Positions 25,236-34,341 of a stretch of 64,000 bases of DNA are shown here, one piece after another. Positions within the stretch are counted from its first letter, which is position 1; every line of letters begins with the position of its first letter. This DNA is from JBJYIN01 sp046237015 (GTDB lineage: Bacteria; Pseudomonadota; Gammaproteobacteria; Enterobacterales; Enterobacteriaceae). Where the stretch lies: contig NZ_JBJYIN010000002.1 in the NCBI RefSeq assembly GCF_046237015.1, positions 124,001 to 188,000 on the forward strand. Direction: 5' to 3'. Below the pieces are notes generated by a model. It was not told where the DNA came from and ran no database searches. It worked only from the letters and a program-made list of their open reading frames with translations. Position numbers and translations under genes: made by a program.

Positions 25236-28200
25236 TCAGTCTCTTCCTCCAGACGTGGCGAACGGCGTGAGCGTGTCGCCAGCCTGTCAAACAGCAGATA
25301 AATGACCGGTGTCGTAAACAGCGTCAGAATCTGGCTCATGATCAGGCCGCCAACCATACAGATGCCGAGTGGTTGTCGTAGCTCAGCGCCAACCCCGCCA
25401 CTCAACATAAGCGGTAAGGCACTGAGCAGCGCCGCCATGGTGGTCATCAGAATGGGGCGAAAACGCAGCAGGCAGGCCTGATAGATCGCATCGTAGGGTG
25501 TCATTCCCTGTTCTCGTTCCGCCGCCAGCGCGAAATCGATCATCATAATGGCGTTTTTCTTCACGATACCGATGAGCAGAATGATACCGATGATGGCAAT
25601 CACATCCAGTTCACTGTCGGCCATCATCAGCGCCAGCAGTGCGCCAACGCCTGCCGTTGGTAAGGTAGAAAGGATGGTCACCGGGTGAATGAAGCTTTCA
25701 TACAGCACGCCGAGCACGATATACATGGCAATAACGGCCGCGACAATCAACCATACTGTGCTGCCCAATGCGGATTGAAACGCCAGCGAGCTCCCCTGAA
25801 AACGGGTGGTGATATCGGCGGGTAAATTCATGCGTTGTTCAGCCTGGGTAATAGCGTCTACCGCTTCACCTAGCGAATGGTTGCGGTTCACGTTAAACGA
25901 GATCGTGGTGGAGGGAAATTGGTCAATACGATTAATCGCCAAAGGCCCCTGACGTTCTTCAATGGTTGCGATGCTGCTGAGTGGAATGCTCCCGCCTTCG
26001 CTGTTCACTAATCGCACATCGTTCAATGCTTCCAGCGCATGGGGTATTGTCGTGGTACGACTCGTATCGGTGTTATCGGTTGTTGGAGGTGTGACCGTAT
26101 TATGTTCCAGCACCACGCGATACTGGCTGGATTGCGTATATATCGTAGAAATCAGACGCTGCCCAAACGCGTTATACAACGCGTTATCGACCTGTGCCAT
26201 GGTAATCCCCAGACGGCTGGCGCTGTCCCGATTGACGTTAACATAGGCCACGGGCGCACGATCCTGCCAGTCACTGCTCACCTCTTCCAACTGTGGCAGC
26301 GTCTGTAATTCTTGCATGAGTTTGGGTACCCACAGGCTCAGTTCATCGAGAGACATGGCCTGTAAGGTAAATTGATACTGTGTACGGCTTACCTGAGTAT
26401 CGATGGTTAAGTCTTGTACCGGCTGTAAATAAAGCTGTATGCCGGGAAGTTGGTTGGTTTGTTGCTGCAATCGGCTGATAATATCGGGAATGCGTTCGGT
26501 ACGTTCGTTTAGAGGGCGCAAGTTAATTTGTAAACGCGCACTGTTTAACGCGGCATTCGTTCCATCGACGCCAACGAAGGATGCAATGCTTTGGACTGCC
26601 GGGTCCTTCATGATGATCGACGTCACCTGCTGCTGACGGTCTGCCATATTGCTAAAAGAGACGGATTGCGGCGCTTGTAGCGTTCCTTGAATCACGCTGT
26701 TGTCCTGTACCGGAAAGAATCCTTTAGGGATCCACAGGTAAAGCAAGACGGTCATCAGAAGGGTGCCTAATGCGACGCTGAGCGTTAGCCAGGGATGATT
26801 CAACACCTTGCGCAGATAATGACCATATGCCTCGACCAGCCGGGTAAACAGATGTTCGCTGGCGCGGGTAAAACGGTTCTGTTTGCGCAGCGACTGGTGA
26901 CTAAGCATGCGTGCGCACATCATCGGGGTGAGCGTGAGTGAAACGACGGCTGAAATCAGAATGGCAATCGCTAATGTGATGGCAAATTCCCGAAACAGGC
27001 GTCCGATAATATCGCCCATGAACAGCAACGGGATCAGTACGGCAATCAGTGAGAACGTCAATGAAATAATGGTAAAACCGATTTCTCCCGCGCCTTTTAA
27101 GGCCGCATTAAGCGGTTTTTCGCCTTTCTCGATGTAACGGGAAATGTTTTCAATCACCACGATCGCATCATCGACCACAAAGCCAGTCGCAATGGTGAGC
27201 GCCATCAGCGTCAGGTTATTAATGGAAAAGCCGAGGAAATACATGGCGGCAAAGGTGCCAATCAGCGACAGCGGCACGGCGACACTGGGAATGAGTGTCG
27301 CAACCGCGTTACGCAGAAACAGGTAAATCACCATCACGACCAGCGCGATCGCCAGCAACAGCTCGAACTGAACGTCTTTGACCGACGCTCGAATACTGGT
27401 GGTGCGATCGGTCAGCGTGGTGACCTCGACCGATTTTGGCAAGCTGGCCGCCAGCCCTGGCAACATGCTACGAATACGATCGGTGGTTGCGATCACATTG
27501 GCACCGGGTTGACGCTGGATGTTGATAATAATGGCTTGCTGGCGATTGGCCCAGGCTGCCAGATAAGTATTTTCCGGTGCTTGCTCGACCGTGGCAATAT
27601 CACGCAGGCGAATTGGTGCCTCATTACGCCATGTCACGATCAATTGCCGATAGTCTTCCGCAGATTTCATCTGGTCGTTGGCGGACAACGTGACAGAACG
27701 CGTTGGCCCGTCGAGGCTGCCTTTGGCTGAATTCACGTTGGCGGCGGTGATGGCGGTTCGAACATCCTCGCTAATGAGTCCATAAGCCGCCATCGCTGGC
27801 GCATTTAATTTCACTCTAACCGCAGGACGTTGCCCGCCAGCCAGCGACACCAGACCCACGCCAGTGACCTGCGAGATCTTTTGCGCGATGCGGTTATCGA
27901 CCATGTCCTGAACCTGCGTCATTGGCATGGCGCTAGAGGTGACCGCCAACGTCATAATCGGAGGATCGGCTGGATTAACCTTGCTGTAGGTTGGTGGGTA
28001 GGGGAGGTCTGAGGGCAGCAGGTTGGTAGCCGCATTGATTGCCGCCTGTACATCCTGCTCCGCAATATCCAGCGACAGTTCCAACTGGAACTGTAGTGTG
28101 ATCACCGAAGCCCCGCCTGAACTTTGCGTCGACATTTGCTTCAGCCCGGACATTTGACCAAACTGGCGTTCCAATGGTGCGGTAATGGCCGATGTCACCA

Positions 28201-28399
28201 CGTCGGGGCTGGCACCCGGATACAGGGTGATGACCTGAATCGTGGGGTAATCCACTTCCGGTAGCGCGGAAACGGGCAGCGCCCGATAGCCAATCAATCC
28301 AGCCAGCAGAATGGCGAGCATCAGGAGTGTGGTGGCAACCGGACGTAGAATAAAAAGCCGTGAGGGGCCGCCGCCGCGGGTGGGCACCGTATCCTGCAT
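25232..28399 (-). CDS. mdtB: RND multidrug efflux pump subunit MdtB
   Basis: The 1055-residue partner of MdtC is slightly longer than E. coli MdtB (1040). An insertion rich in Thr/Pro/Asp (TVTPPTTDNTDTSRTTTIPHA) in the second periplasmic loop contributes to the extra length. Proton-relay aspartates are in FVVDDAIVVIENISRYIEKG. Both ends overlap neighbours by the ATGA/GTGA type, indicating tight translational coupling from mdtA through mdtC. The heteromeric MdtB2-MdtC pump works with MdtA and TolC. Confidence 0.96.
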   Translation of the reverse strand: MQDTVPTRGGGPSRLFILRPVATTLLMLAILLAGLIGYRALPVSALPEVDYPTIQVITLYPGASPDVVTSAITAPLERQFGQMSGLKQMSTQSSGGASVITLQFQLELSLDIAEQDVQAAINAATNLLPSDLPYPPTYSKVNPADPPIMTLAVTSSAMPMTQVQDMVDNRIAQKISQVTGVGLVSLAGGQRPAVRVKLNAPAMAAYGLISEDVRTAITAANVNSAKGSLDGPTRSVTLSANDQMKSAEDYRQLIVTWRNEAPIRLRDIATVEQAPENTYLAAWANRQQAIIINIQRQPGANVIATTDRIRSMLPGLAASLPKSVEVTTLTDRTTSIRASVKDVQFELLLAIALVVMVIYLFLRNAVATLIPSVAVPLSLIGTFAAMYFLGFSINNLTLMALTIATGFVVDDAIVVIENISRYIEKGEKPLNAALKGAGEIGFTIISLTFSLIAVLIPLLFMGDIIGRLFREFAITLAIAILISAVVSLTLTPMMCARMLSHQSLRKQNRFTRASEHLFTRLVEAYGHYLRKVLNHPWLTLSVALGTLLMTVLLYLWIPKGFFPVQDNSVIQGTLQAPQSVSFSNMADRQQQVTSIIMKDPAVQSIASFVGVDGTNAALNSARLQINLRPLNERTERIPDIISRLQQQTNQLPGIQLYLQPVQDLTIDTQVSRTQYQFTLQAMSLDELSLWVPKLMQELQTLPQLEEVSSDWQDRAPVAYVNVNRDSASRLGITMAQVDNALYNAFGQRLISTIYTQSSQYRVVLEHNTVTPPTTDNTDTSRTTTIPHALEALNDVRLVNSEGGSIPLSSIATIEERQGPLAINRIDQFPSTTISFNVNRNHSLGEAVDAITQAEQRMNLPADITTRFQGSSLAFQSALGSTVWLIVAAVIAMYIVLGVLYESFIHPVTILSTLPTAGVGALLALMMADSELDVIAIIGIILLIGIVKKNAIMMIDFALAAEREQGMTPYDAIYQACLLRFRPILMTTMAALLSALPLMLSGGVGAELRQPLGICMVGGLIMSQILTLFTTPVIYLLFDRLATRSRRSPRLEEETE

Positions 28400-29628
28400 C
28401 AGGATTTCTCCCCGGTGGCGACCGACGTTTTCGCGAGGTCACTGGAGGATAGAATGTCAACTTTTGCCCCTTCGGTCAGGCGATCGATCCCATCGGTGAC
28501 GACCTGTACCCCCGCATCAAGACCGGCAGTAATCACAACTTGCTGACCATATTGAATGCCGATAGTGACTTGGCGTTTACTGACTTCGTTTTTGTCATTC
28601 AGGATCCAGACAAAACGGCCCTCGTTACTCATTTGTATCGCTGCCGTGGGCGCAACGATGGCATCCTGTAGCGTATCAACCTGCATACGAATATTGACGA
28701 ACTGGTTAGGGAATAACACGTCATCCAGATTTTCAAAACGCGCCTTGAGTTTAATGGTGCCGGTTGTCACATCGATCTGATTGTCCATACTGAGCAGGTG
28801 ACCCTGTGATAGCTTTTTCTTATTGGCACGATCCCAGGCTTCAACCGTAGGCGTATGGCCCGATTGCTGCGCGTTCAAAATGGTGGCGATCTCACCTTCC
28901 GGCACGGTAAAAAGCACATCGATAGGGTGTGTTTGTGTAATGACGACCAGACCGTTGGTATCGCTGCTGGTGATGTAATTCCCTACGTCCACTTGTTTCA
29001 AACCGACTCGTCCATCGATTGGGGCGGTAATCTTACTGTAAGTCAGCTGGAGTTCTGCACTGGCTACCGCACCTTCGTCCGCTTTCAGCGTACCTTCAGC
29101 CTGACGGACCTGGGCGATTTGCGCATCCAACTCCTGACGGGAAATCAGGTTGGTTTTGACCAGTTGTTGATAGCGCGATAAATCCTGGCGGGCATTTGCC
29201 AGCACGGCCTGATCTTTAGCCAACTGTCCCTGGGCTTGCGTCAGTTCAACCTGAAAAGGGCGCGGGTCAATCTCTGCCAGTAAATCGCCTGCTTTTACCT
29301 GTTGCCCTTCTTGAAAGTGTAGCGCCATCAACTCACCGCTTACACGACTACGGATCGTGACCGTGTTGGCGGCGATGACCGTGCCAAGGCCCGAAAGATA
29401 ATAGGGCACCGATGCTGATTGTGTGAACGCTGCTTGAACGGGGGGCAAGGCTCTCATCGCCGCATGTCGTCCACCGCTATTGCTGTTTCCACGGGATTGA
29501 GACGCGTTTTTCTCCCCGCCAGACACCGGCGTTGTCGAGGATTGACTGAAATGGCGCCAAAGCAGTAGTGCGGTAAGCGTAACGGCAGCAAGAATAATCA
29601 ACAGACGTGAGGGACGTTTGGCATTCAT
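28399..29628 (-). CDS. mdtA: RND efflux periplasmic adaptor MdtA
   Basis: The 409-residue membrane-fusion protein has an N-terminal membrane anchor (LLIILAAVTLTALLLW) and a low-complexity Ser/Gly/Asn linker. It then has the barrel-sandwich (lipoyl) halves around TIRSRVSGELMALHFQEGQQVKAGDLLAEIDPRPF and LTYSKITAPIDGRVG, flanking a coiled-coil hairpin. It links MdtBC to TolC. This is the first gene of the operon. The upstream 170 bases hold a weak BaeR-box-like stretch near 29766-29780 but no convincing site. Confidence 0.95.
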   Translation of the reverse strand: MNAKRPSRLLIILAAVTLTALLLWRHFSQSSTTPVSGGEKNASQSRGNSNSGGRHAAMRALPPVQAAFTQSASVPYYLSGLGTVIAANTVTIRSRVSGELMALHFQEGQQVKAGDLLAEIDPRPFQVELTQAQGQLAKDQAVLANARQDLSRYQQLVKTNLISRQELDAQIAQVRQAEGTLKADEGAVASAELQLTYSKITAPIDGRVGLKQVDVGNYITSSDTNGLVVITQTHPIDVLFTVPEGEIATILNAQQSGHTPTVEAWDRANKKKLSQGHLLSMDNQIDVTTGTIKLKARFENLDDVLFPNQFVNIRMQVDTLQDAIVAPTAAIQMSNEGRFVWILNDKNEVSKRQVTIGIQYGQQVVITAGLDAGVQVVTDGIDRLTEGAKVDILSSSDLAKTSVATGEKS

Positions 29629-29799
29629 AATAAAGGGGTAACACTCCAGATGGCACGGGGAACGGCTTAGGCGTCATAAAAACAGTACGCTACATAAACA
29701 ATACGCTATATAACCAAGCCGTTTTATCATACTAGTTTAAACAGTTCATACCGGACAAAAATGAAGGAAATATGGAAGATGTGTCAGGGTTTGTAGCGG

Positions 29800-29838
29800 T
29801 ATCGCTCTCCGGCGGCATGATACCGTCGGAGAGCGATA
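29800..29838. terminator. Long hairpin downstream of nupC, terminator-like
   Basis: TATCGCTCTCCG (29800-29811) and CGGAGAGCGATA (29827-29838) form a perfect 12-bp stem, extendable inward to about 16 bp. It lies just after the nupC stop and before the mdtA promoter region. In the nupC direction no T-run follows, so it may stabilise the transcript or act with Rho. Confidence 0.5.
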
Positions 29839-29844
29839 AAAAGG

Positions 29845-31041
29845 TTATAGCACCAACCCTGCGATGGAAGCGGAAAGAATACTCACCAGCGTTGATCCAT
29901 ATACCAGTTTCAGACCAAAGCGTGAGACCACATTGCCCTGTTGTTCATTCAGGCCTTTAATCGCACCGGCAATGATACCGATTGACGAAAAGTTCGCGAA
30001 GGACACCAGAAACACGGACAGGATGCCGACGCTGCGCGGAGAAAGCGTATCGGCCACTTTTTGCAGTTCCAGCATGGCGACGAACTCATTGGATACCAGT
30101 TTGGTTGCCATAATGCTGCCAACTTGCAGGGCTTCATGAGACGGAATACCCATAATCCAGGCAAACGGGTAGAAAACGTAACCGAGAATATCCTGGAAAC
30201 TGACGCCGAAAATCGCGCTGAAGATGGCGTTAATGGCGGCAATTAAGGCAATAAAACCGATCAGCATGGCGGCAACGATGACGGCGACTTTGAAACCGGC
30301 AAGGATGTATTCGCCCAGCATTTCGAAAAAGCTTTGATTCTCATGCAGGTTACCTAGCTGGAGCTCTGGTTCATCACTGACTTTGTAAGGGTTGATGAGT
30401 GACAGCACAATAAAGGTGCTGAACATGTTCAGAATCAGCGCGGCGACCACGAATTTAGCGTCAAGCATCGACATGTAAGCGCCGACGATGGACATGGATA
30501 CCGTTGACATCGCGGTTGCGGCCATGGTGTACATGCGTTTTTCGGACATCTTGCCCAGAATGTCTTTGTAGGCAATGAAGTTTTCAGACTGACCCAGGAT
30601 CAATGAACTCACTGCGTTAAATGATTCGAGTTTTCCCATACCGTTGACTTTCGACAGCACGGTGCCAATGACCCGAATGACGATAGGTAATACTTTGATG
30701 TATTGCAGGATCCCGATCAGCGCAGAAATAAAAACGATAGGGCAGAGCACCTTGAAGAAGAAGGAGATTAGGTTTTTTTCACTGTTGACCATATCACCGA
30801 AGACGAAATCGGTTCCCTGACCCGCGAACCCGAGTAATTTATCGAAGAGGGCCGCCACCCATTTGACTGCGCCTAATCCGACATCAGAATAGAGGAAGAA
30901 GTAGGCTAGCAGGATCTCAATCACTAACAGTTGAATAATAAAGCGGATACGGATGCTTTTACGATCCCGGCAAATCAGCAGCGCCAGAACGGCAACGACA
31001 ACTAACGCCAAAATAAATTGCGCAATATGGGATAGCGACAT
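29845..31041 (-). CDS. nupC: Nucleoside:H+ symporter NupC
   Basis: The 398-residue inner-membrane protein of the concentrative nucleoside transporter family follows E. coli NupC (400 residues) closely. The blocks include LLGFAGQGTDFVFG, KVNGMGKLESFNAVSSLILGQSENFIAYKD, MAATAMSTVSMSIVGAYM and the C-terminal SFANFSSIGIIAGAIKGLNEQQGNVVSRFGLKLVYG. It imports pyrimidine nucleosides and adenosine with protons. It is monocistronic, and an expected CRP/CytR site was not clearly identified in the 227-bp upstream gap. Confidence 0.94.
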   Translation of the reverse strand: MSLSHIAQFILALVVVAVLALLICRDRKSIRIRFIIQLLVIEILLAYFFLYSDVGLGAVKWVAALFDKLLGFAGQGTDFVFGDMVNSEKNLISFFFKVLCPIVFISALIGILQYIKVLPIVIRVIGTVLSKVNGMGKLESFNAVSSLILGQSENFIAYKDILGKMSEKRMYTMAATAMSTVSMSIVGAYMSMLDAKFVVAALILNMFSTFIVLSLINPYKVSDEPELQLGNLHENQSFFEMLGEYILAGFKVAVIVAAMLIGFIALIAAINAIFSAIFGVSFQDILGYVFYPFAWIMGIPSHEALQVGSIMATKLVSNEFVAMLELQKVADTLSPRSVGILSVFLVSFANFSSIGIIAGAIKGLNEQQGNVVSRFGLKLVYGSTLVSILSASIAGLVL

Positions 31042-31205
31042 GAGTGCTCCAAATGTGAGGTCTGATAGGTTTTTTCACATCATTCTATGTAACGCATACA
31101 CTAAAATGAGATAAAGAACGCAAAACCATAATTATATCTTGAGAAAGCGCCTAAACTGAATGGCCTACCCCGTTATTTAATCCTGGTCAGGTTGATTGTG
31201 GCGAT

Positions 31206-31251
31206 AAACATCCAGCGCCGAAGCGCGGTGGCCTTCGTACACTGGATGTTT
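31206..31251. terminator. Nested hairpin downstream of the orphan EIIB gene
   Basis: AACATCCAG and CTGGATGTT form a 9-bp outer stem enclosing a second stem (CGAAG with CTTCG). On the minus strand the outer arm is followed by a short T stretch. It starts 18 bp after the EIIB stop codon and fits a terminator. Confidence 0.55.
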
Positions 31252-31268
31252 TGAGAGGTATTGTGGCG

Positions 31269-31613
31269 TTAATGGTCTGGGGTATCGTCCGCGTCGAACC
31301 AGTCTGCCAATTCTTGTCGCAGATTATCGGACTGCCTGCCAAAGATGGCCTGCACCTGGTGACCGACAATAATCACGCCCCGAGCGCCAAGCTTTTGTAG
31401 ATGATCGCTGTTGACTAGTCGTAGATTGTCCACTTCGACACGTAGTCGGGTAATGCAGGCATCCAGACTGATAATGTTCTCTTTACCCCCAAAGGCGCTC
31501 ACTAACTGCTGCAAATTTTCTTTATCCAGCGGCGAAGTCATCTCAATATCTGCGATTTGCTTCTTGCCAAGCATGGATGCAAACAATTTTTTGAAGTTAT
31601 GGATTCTTCCCAT
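31269..31613 (-). CDS. Orphan PTS EIIB domain protein, glucose/sucrose superfamily
   Basis: These 114 residues hold a single EIIB domain. The phosphorylated cysteine is Cys53 in the motif DACITRLRVEV, with the later GARGVIIVGHQVQAIFG block. The protein has no membrane EIIC domain and no neighbouring EIIC or EIIA gene. About 25 basic residues precede the domain. The ATG at 31613 has AAGG eight bases upstream and is preferred over the GTG at 31622. It may serve an EIIC elsewhere, or act in regulation like other orphan PTS domains; the sequence cannot decide. Confidence 0.85.
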   Translation of the reverse strand: MGRIHNFKKLFASMLGKKQIADIEMTSPLDKENLQQLVSAFGGKENIISLDACITRLRVEVDNLRLVNSDHLQKLGARGVIIVGHQVQAIFGRQSDNLRQELADWFDADDTPDH

Positions 31614-31826
31614 CGCTGTCACCTTGTTGGAATGGCAAACCGATTGTGTGATTGGCTTGCGTCATTTCTGAATGAAAACGCTATTGAGTCTAGCGGGTAC
31701 GGATACGATGACACGATATTCGATAACGATATCTTTGAATTGTGATGTCGCCAGACAAAAATGCGGCAATAGCTATTTTCTCATCGGCTATTAGCGAGTG
31801 AGTCCTTCTATTATCCTTATTCAAAG

Positions 31827-32690
31827 CTACGTGCGATGAGCAGAAACACTGATAACCATCTTTAAATGCAGTGAATCGCCTTTATTGAGCATTCTGAGTC
31901 CCGGTCTGCCCGGCGCGTGGTGGGCATTGACCTGATGAGTCTGCGGTTCAAGGCAGATAAATCCGCCATCATGGGTCTGAAAGACCATTAGCCACGGTGT
32001 ATCGCATCTCATCGCGATATGATGCTGGTCATTCACGATGTTAGCCACGCCGTTCCAACCGGAATAACCATTGTTAATCCAGCGTCCTGACGGGCTCAAA
32101 GGTGTAGAAAAATCTAAACCCGCCTTATGGTCATGTGTATACCACTCAACCGGTAGGTGGTGTTCATCCTCAGTCCAAAATCCAGTGGATGAAAACTGAA
32201 CACGGTCCTCCGGTGACAGTAAAAAATAAGGGTGAAAACCGATGCCATAGGGCATCGGATGGGCTCCGGTATGGATGAGTGTTGCTTCGGTATGAAACTC
32301 ATCATTGTGCAATGAATATTTCAGCTCAGCCGTGAATTCGTAACCCGCTAATGTGGCTGATTTCAGACAAAATACGAGAGTTGTTTCATCGTGATAAGAG
32401 ACATCCCAATGAGCTAGCCACCCATTGCCATGGAGATAGAATGGATCGTTGTACTCATTTTTAGGCAGATGATATTCACGGTCCCCTACGACAAAACGAT
32501 TACCGGCGATGCGATTGGCGAAAGGGAGCATGGGGAACATCGCGGAGTCCGCCGGGTGCCAGCTTTTGCTGCCGTCCCATGGCCTTAAGATAGCCGCAGA
32601 ATTTGGCACGGTTTCGAGGCTGAGCGTACATGCGCCTTGCGATGTGACCCGTGCCCTTAAGCACGGGTTTTCCAGCGTATAGATATCCAT
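31827..32690 (-). CDS. Aldose 1-epimerase family protein
   Basis: The 287-residue protein has the galactose-mutarotase-like fold. Key blocks are PMLPFANRIAGNRF, FYLHGNGWLAHWDV with a likely catalytic His, and PYGIGFHPYFLL with the second conserved His. The C-terminal Glu lies in GGFICLEPQT. The family interconverts sugar anomers or hexose-6-phosphate anomers in the cytoplasm. It starts 1 bp after the sugar-porter stop and is the last gene of the DUF5107 operon, so it probably acts on the sugar imported by that porter. The exact sugar is unknown. Confidence 0.88.
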   Translation of the reverse strand: MDIYTLENPCLRARVTSQGACTLSLETVPNSAAILRPWDGSKSWHPADSAMFPMLPFANRIAGNRFVVGDREYHLPKNEYNDPFYLHGNGWLAHWDVSYHDETTLVFCLKSATLAGYEFTAELKYSLHNDEFHTEATLIHTGAHPMPYGIGFHPYFLLSPEDRVQFSSTGFWTEDEHHLPVEWYTHDHKAGLDFSTPLSPSGRWINNGYSGWNGVANIVNDQHHIAMRCDTPWLMVFQTHDGGFICLEPQTHQVNAHHAPGRPGLRMLNKGDSLHLKMVISVSAHRT

Positions 32691-32691
32691 A

Positions 32692-34137
32692 TTAGTATGT
32701 TTGTTTTGTCGTCTGTTGTTTCGCGTTTACCGGATCGGCGCTGAGCATTTTTTGCTCCAGTGCTTCCAGTGAGACTCCCTTCGTTTCCGGTATCTTGTGG
32801 AAAATGAAGACGAAACCTAATGCACAGATAACCCCATATAACAAGAAGCTACCTGCTGCACCGAGGCCTGCATTGAGCAATGGGAATGTGTAGGTCAGTA
32901 CAAAACACGCTACCCATAATGCCAGTGTTCCTGCTGACATCGCCAGGCCGCGAACTCTGGATGGGAAAATTTCAGAGAGCAGAACCCATGTGACGGGGGC
33001 GAGTGTCAGCGCATAAACCGCGATAGCCGCTAACACTAATAATAAAACCGGCCATCCCAACACGCCTGTGGCATAGGCGGTAGCAATGAAGCCATAAATC
33101 AGGGTTAGCCCTCCAGCACCGATTAGCATTAATTTTCTTCGACCAATTTTGTCCACTAGCGGTAAGGCAATAACCGTAAAAATAAGGTTGATGAGGCCCG
33201 TAGCCACAATTGATTTAAGCGTACTGTTGATATCAAAACCGGCTGAGGCAAAGATTTCTTGCGCATAATTAAAAATAACGTTAATGCCACACCATTGTTG
33301 AAAAATAGCGATGACCATCCCGATGATAATGATGGGCCTGACATTTTTTTCAAAAAGCGCATCGAGTTTAACTTTTTTAGCATTGGCGTCAGAACCAACC
33401 GATGCCTTGATTTCATTAAATGTTTCGTCGGCATAGTGGCTATCGCCGATTCTGGACAACATCGCTTTGGCCCGATGTTCTTTACCTGCGCGAACAAGCC
33501 AGCGTGGTGATTCCGGAACAATAAACATGAGTAGTAAAAATACGATAGCGGGAACCACGCCAGCCCCAAACATCCACCGCCATCCTAGTTGCCCATTCCA
33601 GCTTTGCTGAATATCAAGCATCGTCGCCCCGGATTCAACTGGGCGGGCAATAAGAAGATTAATAATTTGTGCCGCCAGAACGCCAATCACAATCGTTAAT
33701 TGATTAACGGCAACAAATTTACCTCTTCTTTCCGATGGACTGACTTCTGCAATATAAAGCGGGCTAATAGCAGATGCGATACCGATCCCAAGCCCGCCAA
33801 TAATACGGAAAATAATAAAGACATCGAAATTTGCCGATAGCGCAATACCTAATGCAGATGCTGTAAATAAAAATGCAGATAAAATAAGCGGCAATTTTCG
33901 TCCGAATTTATCTGCTAACCATCCGGCAATGACTGCACCGAAAATACAACCGACTAAGGCTGAACTCATTGCCCAGCCCGAGGTTGCGGGATCGGTGATA
34001 TTAAAATAGGCTTCATAAAATGGTTTTGCTCCGCCTACGACAACCCAGTCAAAGCCAAAGAGCAATCCCCCGCATGCTGCAACAAGGCATATCATCCAGA
34101 CATAGCCCATATGCAATTGATGTGGATCTTTTTTCAT
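32692..34137 (-). CDS. Sugar:H+ symporter, MFS sugar-porter family
   Basis: The 481-residue, 12-helix transporter has the sugar-porter signatures. These are GGLLFGFDWVVVGG, GWLADKFGRKLPL, the PESPRWL motif after helix 6, FQQWCGINVIFNYAQ, the second-half repeat DKIGRRKLM, and PETKGVSLEALE at the C-terminus. The nearest E. coli types are XylE, GalP and AraE. The ATG at 34137 has GAGGA six bases upstream; earlier in-frame codons belong to the repeat element upstream. It is followed at 1 bp by the epimerase and preceded by the DUF5107/TPR gene and an ERIC-ended repeat. Confidence 0.93.
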   Translation of the reverse strand: MKKDPHQLHMGYVWMICLVAACGGLLFGFDWVVVGGAKPFYEAYFNITDPATSGWAMSSALVGCIFGAVIAGWLADKFGRKLPLILSAFLFTASALGIALSANFDVFIIFRIIGGLGIGIASAISPLYIAEVSPSERRGKFVAVNQLTIVIGVLAAQIINLLIARPVESGATMLDIQQSWNGQLGWRWMFGAGVVPAIVFLLLMFIVPESPRWLVRAGKEHRAKAMLSRIGDSHYADETFNEIKASVGSDANAKKVKLDALFEKNVRPIIIIGMVIAIFQQWCGINVIFNYAQEIFASAGFDINSTLKSIVATGLINLIFTVIALPLVDKIGRRKLMLIGAGGLTLIYGFIATAYATGVLGWPVLLLVLAAIAVYALTLAPVTWVLLSEIFPSRVRGLAMSAGTLALWVACFVLTYTFPLLNAGLGAAGSFLLYGVICALGFVFIFHKIPETKGVSLEALEQKMLSADPVNAKQQTTKQTY

Positions 34138-34167
34138 ATCCATTCCTCTGATGTTTATACGGTTTGA

Positions 34168-34312
34168 TATACCCGTCATACTTCAAATTTCCTATGCATT
34201 GGCAGCGTTTGTTACTCGGCTCATCCATGAGCCTACACCCTGTAGGGGACGCGTAATCGCTGTTCAAAAACACGTTGCCATTTTTATCCTGAAACTTGAA
34301 TGACTCAGGGTA
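34168..34312. repeat. ERIC-ended element with non-ERIC interior (~145 bp)
   Basis: The left end TATACCCGTCATACTTCAA and the right end CTGAAACTTGAATGACTC, then AGGGTA, match the element at 9157-9296. The interior, with TTCAAAAACACGTTGCCAT, resembles the partial one at 63914-64000. It lies in the spacer between the DUF5107 gene and the sugar porter, within one apparent transcription unit. Confidence 0.65.
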
Positions 34313-34341
34313 GAGTAGAAGAGGGAATATTCCCTCTTATC

